Part shown: in pieces, positions 41,601 to 56,600 of the stretch
Layout: each line of letters opens with the position of its first letter
Numbering within the stretch: the stretch's first letter is position 1
Assembly: GCA_900660155.1 (NCBI GenBank)
Contig: CABFPE010000530.1
Location: 316,777-380,776, forward strand
Length of the DNA stretch: 64,000 nt
DNA from: Hofstenia miamia
Lineage: Eukaryota > Xenacoelomorpha > Acoela > Hofsteniidae
Direction: 5' to 3'
Notes under the pieces: generated by a model
Told to the model about the DNA's origin: nothing
What the model saw: the letters and a program-made list of their open reading frames with translations, nothing else
The model's database searches: none
Program-made: the position numbers and the translations under genes

Positions 41601-44600
41601 ATAATAGTAACTGTGCATTCTGCATTTCTGGACTAATATGTTTAGATGTACATATACACTTACTAGTAAAAAAAGTTTCCTTTGTAAAAAGAATCCCTAG
41701 ATTTCATAATTATGACCAGAGTAAATAATAATCTATTATGTACTCCTTCGTTATGACCTAATATGATTTTCATGGGGTCCATTATGAGAGTTTGCATTTC
41801 CCTGTTTCAATGATTGATCAAAATTTGTTGATTTTAAAACATTTTCCAATTGATCTATATTTATAATTCAGGATAAAGCTACCCAGATAAAATAACACTA
41901 ATGCCCAAAATCATTTATTAATGATAACATCTTATAATTTTCTCTAATCAGTTTTATAAATTATGCATTTTTGTCTTGTCTAGTTTGCAATTCCCGTATA
42001 AACGCAAAGATGTATTTTAAAAGAGCTTACTATTTAAAGAATTTTTAAGGCGACCCCAACTGCCCGAATTGCAAATAGGAATTCATCTGCTCCGAACCAA
42101 ATATGTAATTTGCGAGTTGATCCATGCAATGATTTGATATGAGTTGGCCGAGCCGACTTTCACCTCTCTATTGTTCTAAAAGCATCTGATAACGGCTCGC
42201 ATTAAATATGCATGCATTGACTTAATGTACTTAATGTAGCCATATTGAAGCATCCACTTGTATTTAGTTACCATGAATTTCTAAGGAGTTTCCTTGTTAA
42301 TACTAATTAAAAGAATACTTAATTCAATTCGACTCCGAATGCATGTTGCGCAATTTTAATTGATTCCACACCTGTATTCAGACTTACATAATGCAATTCG
42401 GACGTCGTATTAATGAATTTTAAAATTATCTCTATCAAAGTCGGTGTTGGAATTCCAATTGAACCTGTGTACGGTTGCAACATTAGATTAAAGTAACCAG
42501 CCTTCTGGCAGTGATGTTAGTATTTCATTGGTGCGCTTTGGATTGAATTGTTTCTCGATAAATTTACTGCTATTCCTCAATCTGTTTAGAATCGATTTGG
42601 TGATAATTCATCAGGTATAGACTTGAGTCAAAGAAGACGAACCCAACCCATTACTTCTATTGAAATGTCTCAAACATTAGAAGATACTGAACAAGATACC
42701 AGTAATTTATCCATAAGTGAACGGTAATTTTATAGTTTTGTCAATTGTTCATTATCATTATACGAAATCCCATTCTAAAACTTGACCCAAAACTCCCTAG
42801 TATATCCATAGGGTTTTATTTCCCATTTTCCATGTCTATTAAGAAATTTGAAAACCTTTGGATATAGACACGTCTATGGGCAATTGTGCTCCCTTGTTAG
42901 CGTGAAAGTCGTAGCTATGTTTCATTGAAAACCAAGTTTTTAAAAAAACTTTCTAGTTTTTCTTGCCTAATATTCAAATAATAAGTCGATTTAAAACCCA
43001 TGGAAGCAAAGCAAGAGGCCGTAGCTCAAAGGAGTACCAACAAAGTATTTTGACCGGGTGTAAATGAGTGTGGATGCAATCCTCTATCTTGTGGTGTTTT
43101 CAGATTTGATAGATCTTTCTTAGTTCGTGAGTTATAAAGCCTTCATTAAGAATGTTTTAGGTATTATTAACTAAGAATTCTTGTGTAATTGTTGAATTGT
43201 TCGTCCTATTTGCTTTAATTTCTTTGCAACGAATGCTAAGTGAAACTAATTCTATTAATAACTTCCTTTTGCGCAAAAGACATTTATAAGTGTGAGGTGC
43301 GGGACATGTTATATTTAAAAGCATTCAGTTGTACACCTTTTCATCTCCTGTAATGGAGGTAGCTTTAGTTTCCATTATATTTTTAATGTGAAATTTCTTA
43401 TTCAAAATCATTCAATGCTAATATGTTAAGAAATCATTCAGATCCCATAATAGCTATTGAAGCTTTTTTATGTAGACTTTTTCTAATAACGAACTTAGCA
43501 TGCAAAAATCTTTCATTTAAAATAATCGTAACTCAATGCCATAGCCAAGTTCTTATTCACGTAGGAGATCAATGGTATCTTTTTGCCTTCAAATTTACAT
43601 TACAAATTGTGTTTGTCAACATTTACATTAATGTAATTTCATGTAAAATTTGTCTCAAAAGGTTGAAACTAAAATCAAAATTTTGTGTGAATATCATTGT
43701 AGGAAATCAATTCTGCCAAAAGTTGATAGTGCGTATTCACAATGAACAGCTATGTAATTTCAACAATGTTTCTTGTTCTTAATTGAGGTTGCTAATAATA
43801 CTTTCTGCATCAAGTTCTTTTCTCAAATCGGCGAAGGCCTAACAAAAGCTTAGACACGGNAATGTAAGGCATTTGTGGCTTCAATTCGAAAAGGATAAAT
43901 ATGTTAGACATTAGTTGGCATTATATATAGAGCTTTCACGTGCTTTGTCTTCAGTAGAGGAACTTTCCGCGGAATTCTAGAATTCAGGACTGTGAGATAG
44001 AGAATCCTGCTTATTGTATCTTTGCTGACTTCTTTGCCCACAGCCCACATCTCTCAAATCATTTTGAATTTCTCAATGTGTGATGTAAGGATTCCTTGAA
44101 ATTTGCAACCAATCCACCTAACACTTTTGTGTTCAATTTTACGAGGTCTGCCACTCCTTTGTATGTTTACAATTGTATTCGGGGTTACTCTACCAGTCGA
44201 CAGACTGAAGAGTGTGTGTCAACAGATCAAAATCCGGAACTACCCCTAGAAGTGTACCACTAAGGCCGGTTTAATCATGCTTGACCTCTGGCGACCCCTG
44301 GCACGCAGAGTGCTGATCTGTGTTGAGTCTGATCAGCAGGAGTGAAGCCAAAGGCTTGAGCTTCATGAGAGGGTTGCGCCTCTCCAGCTTTCGCCAACCA
44401 AGGCTACTAACTGGGTAACTCATGAGCAACTACTGTCCGCACTAAAACCCATGACAGAGCAGGGCTCCCTCATAGGAAGGCACAGCAAATGCTGGCCAAG
44501 GCCTATCTAGAGGCCAGAGACAGAGAAAAATCTCTGTATTACTGCCCTCGTAGACGCACTCTACGACTCTGGGCACCGGCAGCAATTAATGCTAGACGTC

Positions 44601-47600
44601 GCCGTCTGTTCCACAAACTACCAGACAGTCTCACATCATCATTACCGCCCCCACATGCGCATAGCACACATGGCGGCACCTTCTTATACCCTATTGTTTA
44701 ACGTCCACTCTTGGTTCGGGACTCCGCAAAGGGACGCGCCCGTCAAGTATTAGCTCAGCACCACCCTTTGGCTTTCGCCTTGGGAGGTAGCTTCTCCAGG
44801 AACCACCGCGAGGAGGTTACTCTCTAGGACGGTTCAGGCACAGGGCCCTTTCGGTTCCCAATTTATTAAGTTTTTTCCACTTTCTACCAGGTTTCCTACT
44901 GTATATAAAGGTAAGTTGAAGTTCCAAGATATTTTCGGTACCCATGCCCTGTTTGATGTTTTCTAATGATCTCGTCCAAATGTTTAGTTGAAAGAGACAT
45001 CAGATATTTTATTGGCTGTAGTAGGGTGATTTTGTCTTTTTTGATTGGTCCATGCAGAGGTTTGCACGTTAATTCCCAGTTTCACGAAAATTTTTGGAAA
45101 TGGAAATGAAACTTATTATTGGAATGACGATATTCTGCTCATCATGAAGCAATAATACTATGTATCCAATACTTTTTTGTTTAAAATTTACTTGTGAACT
45201 ATTTATCAAATAGATATTATTAGTTTTTGCATTGGTAAATGCAAAGTGTTTATTGTTGAATGTATATAAACACGTTTTCATTCTGAAACAAGAAGTGTTC
45301 TGGGATATGCATACAAAAATCACGTATCCAATACTTTTGCGTATATATATATATATATATATATATATACGGGCTTTGGATACAAAATTTTAAAATATCT
45401 ATAAGGCGCTGGATACAAAAAAATCTATACGGGCGCTAAATACTATGGCGCATTGCGCTGGATACGGGTCAAAGAAATTAGAGCCTCATTTCAAATTCGC
45501 AATATAAACATTTTTGGATAAAGCGGATTATTCTGGCTTTCCATCAAAAAAGGCGCTGTATACTATAGAAAATCGGAAATTGCGGGTGGTGGATAGAAAT
45601 CCCATAGTATCTAGAGCCCGTATGTATATATATATATATATATATACATACATATTATAGTTGACTATTTTCACTATAAAGCACCGCTAAATTTCATTTG
45701 AAATGCAGTCAATATCCTGTTGAACTCCCCTGCAGAGGTAAGTGTCGTCATTTTGTACATATCGGGCATTTGAAGTTGAAATAATAAATGTACAATTTTG
45801 CAACTTTTGTGACAATATCAAGAAAAGTTGAAATTTTATCATACAGTCATTTTTATTTGCAAACATAGTATTGCTGTCACCTTTACAAGTCAACTTGCTT
45901 GCAAGTATAATTTAGTCTGCTTATCACTACCAGGACTTTTAGCTGTTCAGAAGTGGGCTTAATGACGAGCTGGATGTTTTAAGGTCGTTTGGATAAATTT
46001 GACCTCTATATGAGTTTTGTGTTAGTTTAACAGATTTTTTACATAACAATTTTACATAGTTCTTGCTGTTATTCAACATACATTTACGATAAGAATTTCA
46101 GAAACTCATTTTCAGTCTACATAATTATATAAATTTTGCAAAATCATTTTGACAACGTACAAATTAGAGTATAACCTTGCTTGAAAAAAGGGCAATGCAA
46201 CACAATAAATTATCTATGCCTAAAACAGGCTTTTAGGCTTAAACGTTGTATATATTAAAAATTGTTCAACGTTGAATAAACTCTTTTCAACATTTCCTCG
46301 TTCATCAATATTATTTAATTGCAATTATGCATAATAAAGGCCTTTCGATTTGGTGATAAAAAAATATAATTTCAGAAAAGCAATCTATCCGATATTTCTT
46401 CTGATTGCATGAATTATTTATACCTGATAAATTGTAAATATTGACGCAATTTGCATGCTTATATATATTAAAACTTCTTTCTTCAAAATGTGATGTGTTG
46501 ATATCTAATTGTTTACATAATATAGAGGTGCTACGTATATATATAAATAAATATTTTTATACTTAAGTTATGTTGCAATATTTATATAATATTTATTTAT
46601 GTATTGAAGATTTAATGGTATAACTAATTAATATTTGCTCTGGTATTGGTAACACTCTATTTATCTTAGAAATGTATTATGTGGTAAATTTTGCGACTCT
46701 GCATTTCACGCTTTTTTACATTTAGTCATTTGAAAAACCATTGACAAAATAGTTAAGTTTTCTCACTCTGAATTTTGCAGAATAACAGAAAAACATTTTT
46801 TATTTTAATTGATAAACTGCTGTATGGACTGCATAGCATTATTACAGATAGCATTTCATTGAATGTCAGAATTTTGTATTATAAACTCAAAATTAATACA
46901 TAAGCATTGTAATAAAAATATGTTGTTAATGATATTGTACAAAACATTTTTGTACATTAATACAATCTAAGATTCTGTGTAATTGGATTACATATTAAAG
47001 GATAAATTCATTTTAGGTACTACACAAAACATTTTGAACAGAAATCCTTAAAATAATTTTGCTATCTTCCCTAAATACAAATACCTAAGAAAATCACTGT
47101 GGATTTTTAAGTACAAAAACGGATAACTAAGATTTTAGTTAAAATACCTGAATAGAGACATCTCATAAAATTCCTAGAATACTTTTTTGTGTTTTCCTTG
47201 AAATATTAGATCTAGTCCCAATTTTGAGTATTTACAAAAAATCTAGGGGACCTTTTTTACCTAAACATTGCTGTATTTTAGGTGTTTTATCTAGAAAATT
47301 TTAAGAGTGTACATTACGGTTTTTTATAATAAAAAATCAAGATTTGACTTCAAGACAAAAAAAATCAGTGTTGAAATGTCCAAATATTTTATTTAAATAC
47401 AACATCAATATGATGTGGGAAATTTCTCAATCAAGGTGGTTGAGCTGCTTCACAAGCAGGCATAAAAGTTCGTGGAAAACCCTTTGAAGGATGTTGATTT
47501 ACCTGTTTCTATATTTCTGATTTATTATTTTTAGGAATATTAATAGTTGGCAGTTTCCGGTTTTTACTTCACTTGTCAATTTCCGCGCATTTTTGCTGAA

Positions 47601-50600
47601 GTTCGGCTCAGCTCGGCTTGGCTCTGCAACTTAAAATCTTTGAATAAAGCTCGTTTAACTATATTTTTTTTATAAAAAATTCGCGCAAGATTAATTTTTA
47701 CATAGTCTCTTCCTATACGCAAAAGTACAATTTTCAAATACAATTATGTCGATTAAGATTTGAATCTAGTTGTTCTTTCCTTTGTAATTCATTATCATTT
47801 TTGCATATTTCTATTAAGCTTTTGTGACGCATCCGCTTTTTCAAAATTTTCGCTAAAATATTTCAATTTTATCATTTGATTCTTATAACTGAAGCCTACG
47901 CATAGAATGCTTTGATTGCTATGTTTTGTGTTTATATTGTGAAATGTAATTCTTGTAATTTAATGCATTTTCACATCTCATGTAATTCCGTTTCAGTACC
48001 ACTTCCTATTGACACGCTGACATTTACGCGGGAATAATATTGTTCCTATACTACCTCTACATATATTACTAATTGTTTTCACACGTCTTTGTAGAAATGG
48101 CTTTAGATACGTAGAATGCATCTAAGCATTGCCTACTAATAATTATTAGTAGGTCAAGATCTCAGTTGTTTGATTAAAATGCAATAATTCACAAAGCTTT
48201 AAATTGTCTGTATATAACACCAATAAGTTTGTTTAAGATCTATTAACAGTTAACGACGGTTTGGGGTACTTTTCGTACCCCAGAGCTTTTAATTCTTCAA
48301 CAGTTTGGAAAGATTTATATATAACTTATTGATATTGATTGACTTTTCATGAAAATCATAGAAATACTATATTTTAAAGTTTCAACATAATTTGAGCACA
48401 ACGACCTGAAATATTGTTGTATACTACGTAGAGACAGTTTGGGGTACTTTTTGTACCCCAGACATTCTGACTAATTAGATTGACTCTTCCATCTTGAAAA
48501 ATGTAGTGTGCTACACAATATTTTATAGTTAAATTATATAAACAGATAGCTTTGTCTAAGAATGTATTCTAGAATGACTGACTTCACAGCCTTCTATATA
48601 GTAGGCCTTGATAATCAACAAATATTGTCAACAAAATTGAAACCTTTTCGAAAACAGATGCAAAGCCTAATGGTAGAGCCCTTTTCAATGGTAATGGTAA
48701 TCATGTAATATCTAAACCCACATTTTATCTACTGATGCTCCAAAATGAATGACAATATTGGGATATTTTTGCAAAAAACACCTTTGCAAAAGTTGTTGTA
48801 GACGGATATTCAACAATAATACGACCTTTTTGAAAAAGAAGTAGGCCTAGCATTTTTGCATTTTACGATAACATATTTGATATTACGAAATTGATACATG
48901 TATATCAGATAGAAAGGAATTAATGAGACAAATTTAGCATGAAGGTTCTTCTTTGCAATTATGGATAGGATGTGGTCTGGAATGTTTTTCATTTCAATGG
49001 CTAGATCCGGCAAAATTATGCTCAAATAACTAGATACGATTATTATAATGAGGTAAGGATTTAAAACAGAGTTATTGGTAGGTATAATCATTAAATTTAG
49101 CATTCCACTGCAAAGTGTACTTTGGGGGAAACTCTTTGTATAGAGGGTATAGAAATTTTTTTATAGATCCTTAAGGCCATAATCGTTTGCATACTCATTT
49201 GTATAGGACATTATGTAGGAAGTTTTGAAAAATAAATTCAAAAGTATGATTTCATTCCTTCATAGCATCCAAGAACGACTAGAGTTTGCCATCATTATCA
49301 GAACCATAACATATGAAAACAGGCAATACTTTGACCTTTACAATTAGTACTCAAACGATTTTTTTAGCAAAAAGTTAGGATTCATGACTTTTTAATGGAG
49401 CTTTATAGTTTTTTATGATTCGCTTCCAGGAGGATTGGTTAAAGGATAAATCTGCCGAAGCTTTCTTTTGTACTTTAAATTACTTAGAAAATTCAAGAAA
49501 ATCCTTAAAATTTTCTATGACCAAGCTGTAGAGGTAGAGGCTCGCTGTTTTTAGCCTGACCCAAACCCACAGCTCACGTGCTGTCTCAAAATTGTTCTGG
49601 ACCAGTTCGGCAGACATGTCCAACTTTGCTTAATTGCCAAACCTAGGCCCGTAATCTTTAGTTAAATAGTCGGTATTTTACTAAAAACAATCAAAGCTGT
49701 TAATAAACAAATTATATTGAAATACAATAAAATCCATATTAATTACGAGCCTTATTGAACACAATCCGTAAAACAAACTCATAATATACATAGAAATTAT
49801 TTAAAATATATTCTTTTGCAAAAGTAGCCAAAGCCTTTTATCCCTCGCTTCAACCAATAGTTCATGAATTTCTGGCCGAGTCCCCTCCACATCCCACAAT
49901 AATGATTTTTTCGCCACGGCCCAGCCCGTGGCCCACCTGGGCCTGGTAGGCCCGCACCATACGTGTTACAACTAGGTCTGTTTACACCATTGCTCATTCC
50001 TATAAAATATTGCGTAGGACGTAAATGAGTTACTTATGATGACGAAGTATTGCTGGACAGAGTTGGCCCTCAAAAGAACATAAGAAAGCTGAATATCAGA
50101 TTATGCTTCATTTGACCAAATGAGAAACTGTTTTGTGTAACTCGCATCTTTGTAAAACTTGTTTAAGCAATAAACTATTTATATTATTCAATAATATCTG
50201 TGGGGTACAAAAAGTACCCCAAACTGTGTCCACGTAGTAAAAATGTAAACAGGTTCTAACTGTTAAAGATCTTAAGAAAATGTTAACAAACCCTATTTTT
50301 CATCTATTCAGGTTTTTTATACATTTAACTTTATAACACTATGGAGTTGAGTTATTTAAATTCGCCCTTTAATCTTTTCCATCAACAACAGCAGACGAAA
50401 GTTTTTCCAAATCTCAGCAATCGATCAATGACGTGTTTGTGGGAATTTGATTCGTGGTGTATTTGAATTACTGAATTTTATCATTTTTAATGCAAATTTT
50501 TTATTGCCGCAATGCTATTTAATCTTGATTTTTTTAAAATACCACCAATTTTGGTCAAATGCTTACCAACGACTTTAGGATCGTCCAATTACCAGAATTG

Positions 50601-53600
50601 TAAGTTTTATGTTACTTCGTCACTGTGTAATTGATCTATTCTTTATCTAATTGATTTCCTCACTATGCCATAACATTTTGCTTAAAAGACTGTTTGACAT
50701 CCTTACGATTATTGTACATGAATTTTCACCAATGATTCATTTTAAAATGTGCAGTAGTGCACTGCCACACATTGGGATTGGGGTGATTTCTCGAGTGCAA
50801 GTGAAGAATAACTGTTTGGGAAATTGCGGTAGTTGTGTTTAACAATGACGTAGGTGTTAATCTTCTTCATGCTCTGTTCATTAACCTATGAAGTCATCCA
50901 TTCGAAGCATTTTTGCAAGCCACCAATTGTTTGCATGAAGCCGTATATCAATTGCAAAATTTGTGTTGCTGTAAAGTATGTACTCTTAATGTTCGTCTAT
51001 TTTAAAATTTGTAATTGTCAGAGAAATTTATGTGTGTCATTACAATATTTTCGATAAACTATTTTATTATTTGTTGGACTTAGCGGTCAGAAGGCGATCG
51101 TCCTGTGAGCATTGCAGACATTAAATCACAATTGCACGATTCTGGGGAAACTTGGAAAAATCGCGTCAGTAAAGATGACGAGGATCTGAGGTCAATTTCC
51201 AGTGTTGACTTGTGGCGCTCTCAATCAGAAAATAGGCATAATAACGCTCGGAAAACAACTACAATGTCGAAGGGGGATCGTGCTAAACGAGGTTTGTAAA
51301 GCTGTAAATAACTATTTTGTGTTTTGCATTAATTTATTGCATTATTATTTTAATTTTTTGAAATATTATTTTAAGCGGCCCTATCTTTAACGGACACTAC
51401 AAATTACTCCTGAAACTGATTAGTTTGAGTTTATATTTTATCACATTAGAGATAAAGCTCTTCTGGCCTTATGTTGAAAGTGATTGAGGGGTGAGTTGAA
51501 CTATTAAGTAGTGTCTTAACGTGTCAGTAATCGTAATAATTTTGCCTGAATTTTTGAAAATAGTTAAAATAGAACCAATTTTTAACCACTTGAAATGTTT
51601 TTTCTTAAAGATTATTGAATTATAAATTACTTCACTTTGAGACGACGTCACAATGTTTTGAATAGAGAGTGGAAATTATTGTTTAGCGCTTAGCTTGCTT
51701 AATTCACCAGTCATCCCCTTGAGAACAGTTGAAGAGACTTCACCTAAGCCAATTACTAAATCCACGATTGCTCCACCCGTTCAGCAACCCTCATCTTCTA
51801 ACAGACAAGTTTCGGTTTCAAAGGTTGATAATGGACTCAACAGCTTCTTCTCCTCATCTGAACCCCCTCAAAAAGAATCCATCTCTCTGAATGTTGATCT
51901 CGATGCGATTTTTGATGATGAGAACCACAGCAAAGGGTACTTTTCTATATTTCCCTAATACGCTTTTTCTAATTTCATCATTATATTTCATAACAAAATA
52001 GTGTAGAATTAGATTTCGCAATGCTTATATTTTATCTTTTAAGTAATATAATTCTCATTTCATTTTGTTTTACTTATGTAACTTTAGCTTTGTAGTGGAC
52101 CTAACTGCAAAACCTCGAGTGAATCGTGCTAAGCGACCAAAATCTTCTAACCCGCTGAAGAAGGAAATACCTATTGTTGTAGATGCATATGAAGAAAGTC
52201 TTAGCAAATCGTCTGCTACCGCTTCAACCAAATATCTTGACAAGCGTGAGTTGTAATTCTAGAAAAATATACACATTTGGGACTGTTATTTTCGGTGTAT
52301 TCATCATATTTTATAAATATTTGCAAGTTAAATGTTTATTAATTTCGAAGTAATTGCTGTTTGATTGTACTTTACAATATTACTACTTTTGAAAGAAAAC
52401 CTCTTGAATTTAGTTGCTGCTCGCTCAACATTGGCTCAATCTGCCTTGGCCGGGTTGGCTTCTTCGGAAAACATTTCGGCTGTAAAGTTGGCCAAAATGG
52501 AAGAAACACGCTTGGCGCACAGATCTAGGCCAATGCAATCTTTTACAGAGAAGATGCTTCTTTTGGTGAAAGGTAATACTTTTCGCAATCATCATACAAG
52601 TTTTTGAAATTTCTTAAGTTTATCGTGTTAAAACTAGAATAAAATAAAATGTTTTTGTTTTAACTTATTTTTTATCACTAAGCACACATTTTAGGCAGTA
52701 GGCGAGTTCAAGTGCGCTTGATTGAACCGTCTGCTCGATCGCTCACCGACTGTGACTGTTTTGTGTTTATTAATGGTTCTACAGAAAAGGTATGGTTATA
52801 TTTGGGCAAATTCTCTTCAACTGGTGAACGTTCGCGGGCTGTTGAAGTTGCAAGACAAGTAATAGAGAATCATGATCTCGGCGCAACTTGGGCCAAACAG
52901 TCCATTTTGATCGATGAAAGAGCCCCACATCCTGACGCAGATAGGATGCGGAGTGAGCTCATTAATGAATTGGGAGGAGATGAAGGCTTCAAAATTACCG
53001 CCGGTGGAAACCCGGAGGATGATGACATCTATTTTGAGGTTAGTTTTTTAAATGACATATTTTGTTGGAATTATTACATAATAGATAGCCATTTTTGGTT
53101 TGCACTTTTTAATAAGTTATGCATTTTCCAAGACTTTGCGCGTGCCACATTGTGTTGGCAGCTGATTGGATTGGGTCCAATTTCTAAGAATTGCTAGTGG
53201 GCTGATTGAGTTCAGTCACGGCTTATTATTACGCCGTGGTTCCCTCAATAAACATTATTGAATTTTTTTTGGAGATATGTTCTGAAGATTTTGCAATGTC
53301 CACTCTGTCTTGCATTCTTTAAATCGTTAATCTTCAGCAACGATGTTTCGATTATATGATTTTCTGTAAATTGTAGTGTACTTGGGTTGATTTAAAATGA
53401 ATTTTATAAACTGTCTTTTATTGACCTTAATTTGTTTCAATTGAAATTTTTTTTCTTTAGTAGTTGAAAGAATATTTTGCTGATATATATTACTGCAACA
53501 ATGTTGAACAAATGTTCTTTACAAATTGAAATGTAAGCGTAATTTCTTGACTTTAAGATATTTTTTGTAATTTTTTTAGAGTTTTTATATAAATCTTTTT

Positions 53601-56600
53601 GGTAGGAGCATATGAAACACATTAGTTTAGTTATTGTTTTTACATTTTCCAATTCCTTGTTAGTGTGCTTTGCTTATGTTTCATTTTTTCGATATTTAGG
53701 AAGTGATCAATGTGATGACTCGTGTATATGAAGTTCAGGGTAAATCACTGATCGTTAGACAAGATCTTTGTTGCAGACAGCCTAGTATCTCTTGTTTGCA
53801 ACCTGATTTGGTGTTTATATTCGATTTCGGCTCTGAGGTGTATTTGTGGTTGGGCTCGAAGGCCAATGCTGCTGAGCGAAAAGCTGGAGCTGCTCTTTTA
53901 CGTCAAGTAATTTTGATATTTTATTAAGTCTAATTTTATTCTTTAAACGTGTTTTTGTAGTATTGTTTTAGCAGCTGAGGCGTTAAATGGCGCATATTTC
54001 TCGCAACGATTAGTGAATAATTTATTCAATAAGAATGGCATGCAAAAATTTCTTCGCAATTAAAAGGCAGGCAACTCATCGATCATTACTAGCTGGATAA
54101 CTTTAATATTAAATAAATAAAATTTTGCAAATATACCGTCAGTACTATTTTATCGTGATTTTTGTCCTAGATCGATTGAAAAAATACGTTTTGAAAAATA
54201 CATCTTTAAAGCATATGCTTAAAGCAATTGTTTTTTCAGAAGTTTTTTCAGTGTTTTCTTTTAAAAACTAACAGAGACTATATTCCAAACTTTAAAACTT
54301 TTTGTGCATTTTCTAAAATATGTTTTCGTCCAATCTTGTTTTTGAATAATTTGTAGATTGGTAGTTCTTTTCTTAAGTCATTTACAGCATTTATGATTGC
54401 TTATTTAAAATAACAAACATAAACAATGTGTAAAAGAGACTAGCTTTCTTTTGTTTTCCTCAGTGTGAGTGTTCTTTTTATTTGTATCATTTGTTGTTTT
54501 AATATTTCCCACGAAGAATATAATTAATAATATGCATCAGCATGTTAAGTCGATTAAATTTCATAATTTCAATAACATATAGTATTTACTTTGAATAAAT
54601 TGCGAATGTGTTCTGTTTCAATAATATTGGCAATTAACACATCTCCTCTCTATGGTTACTTTTGAAAACTATGAGGCTAGGAATCCACCGATCATTAATG
54701 GTTAAGCCTGACCATCAAGGTGAAGAGTGTTTTGCAATTTTTTTATATTGGCATTGTCTATTTCAAGGCATCTTTGATTGTTCTAGAATAATTTACCAGT
54801 GAAACTCAAAATAGATGAATTAGTCAACGTTCAAACTCATGCATTGCACAGTAGGTGGTTGAAATATGTTTCAATTTTTTTATTAACATTGCATTATTTT
54901 ATAGTGAACTAATTTCTGAGCTGCATAATACATAGATGTTTCAATTGAAATGTTTGATCATCGACATTTTATTAAGAATATTGGAAAATTTTCATTTTTT
55001 CATTAAGGTTGAATATGCAAAATATATTTCCAAGGCTATCCATTTTAAGTGTCTTCATTTAATTTTTTTGGCTATTTATATTTGCCATATAATTGTAAAA
55101 TGCAGTTGCAATTACATAAAAATTCATTTGCTTATAAATTTCATTGCATAACAATCAATGTGGTTGAATATGTGGGAATTAATACTTCAAATCTTGATCA
55201 ATTTCACTAACATTAAAATTCAACTCCATGCATTCTACTCTCACATTGCCTTGTTTTTTGCTTCTCTTATAAAGTGTAAATATTCAACTGGGAAATTTGA
55301 ATGTTTGCTATCTCTCGTTTGTCTCGTTAAAATGTATACAGGGATCAAAAGTTTCTTTCGCACATTATGTGTTTTATAATCAAATGTGTAAATGTGGTAA
55401 TGAGACAATTTTATATAAAACTTTTGAATTATTCCATATATGAATTGACATTGTCGTTTTTATAGGTCTGGAGTGATGGCTTTGATTTTACAGATCTTTT
55501 CGCTGAAAATGAATTTAAAATGTCGCCTTTGAATCCTCTAGATCCAAAAGCAGCTTTATCTTGCTGTCCGAGGCCAACGTGGACTATTTCAGGAAAGTTG
55601 TGTGCTCATATGGAAACGGTCCTTTTTGCCAGCAAATTTGTTGATTGGCCTGAAGATGGCCGTTATATCAGAGCAAAGACATATCATCAACCACGAGTAG
55701 GTGTTCATATTTCAAGTAGTAAGATTTTAAATTTAAACAGGAAGATTTCTTAATGTTTACTTGTAAATTGCATTTTCAACCTATCATCATTCTTTACAAC
55801 CGTGATGCCGTGGTGGATCTGACTCTATTGAAAATCGCATCCGGTCCAGTTACATCAGTGCTTCAAAAGTTTTATTTAATGAATAATATTATGATACAAT
55901 TTTAGCAAACATGAGTCTACTTTTGTTTTTACTTAAGGCTATGCGCAAGCAATGCTATAAATATACCGGAATTTCACTTGAAAACAATCTGGCCTACTGA
56001 CAGATTTCACCCTGGCATGGCTTTTTATTTCAATTTTTGTTGATTATATTTATTCTCGAATTCCGTTTTATAAATTAAACTTCGACCCTAAGGTATGACA
56101 ATTGAACTTTGAGAAGTTATCTATGCGATTCTTTAAAGTTTGTGAATCTTATTGGCCAATATCTAGTTTTTTTTGGGAAATGCATATCGCTGTGACTATT
56201 AAATTCATGTGAACAGGAAAGCATTCCTCCTCAAAAGGTTGCATTTGCAAATATGCTTCATTACATGGTCATAAAAAACTTTAATTAAATGTCTTCAAGC
56301 ATTATTCGTTTTTGAATTGTTATTCAAGCTGTTCAATATGATTATAGCCTTAGCCGTCACTTGATTTAGAGATCAATAAGTGGCCCCGTTGAAATGGAAC
56401 CTGTTCATCCAGTAGATTTACTTCGCCCTCACGACTACGAACAAGGGTTCGTTATTGACGATGTCAATGTTGGACGTGGTGATTACTACACTAATCCAAA
56501 TGATCGTTTTCACTCGTTCCAAGTAACTTCCTTAAGTGTCACTAGTTGGCCCGTTGTCGATGGACGTTGGGGTGAAAACCAGTCCATATCACGCACGCAC

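Noticed and set aside
43423-43782. 119-codon + strand ORF in intron 7
   Set aside because: No known motif and typical AT-rich random composition; no convincing splice borders for the missing exon.
44489-44701. Arg-rich 70-codon ORF
   Set aside because: No family recognised, and it sits in a GC-rich repeat-like block; composition alone explains it.
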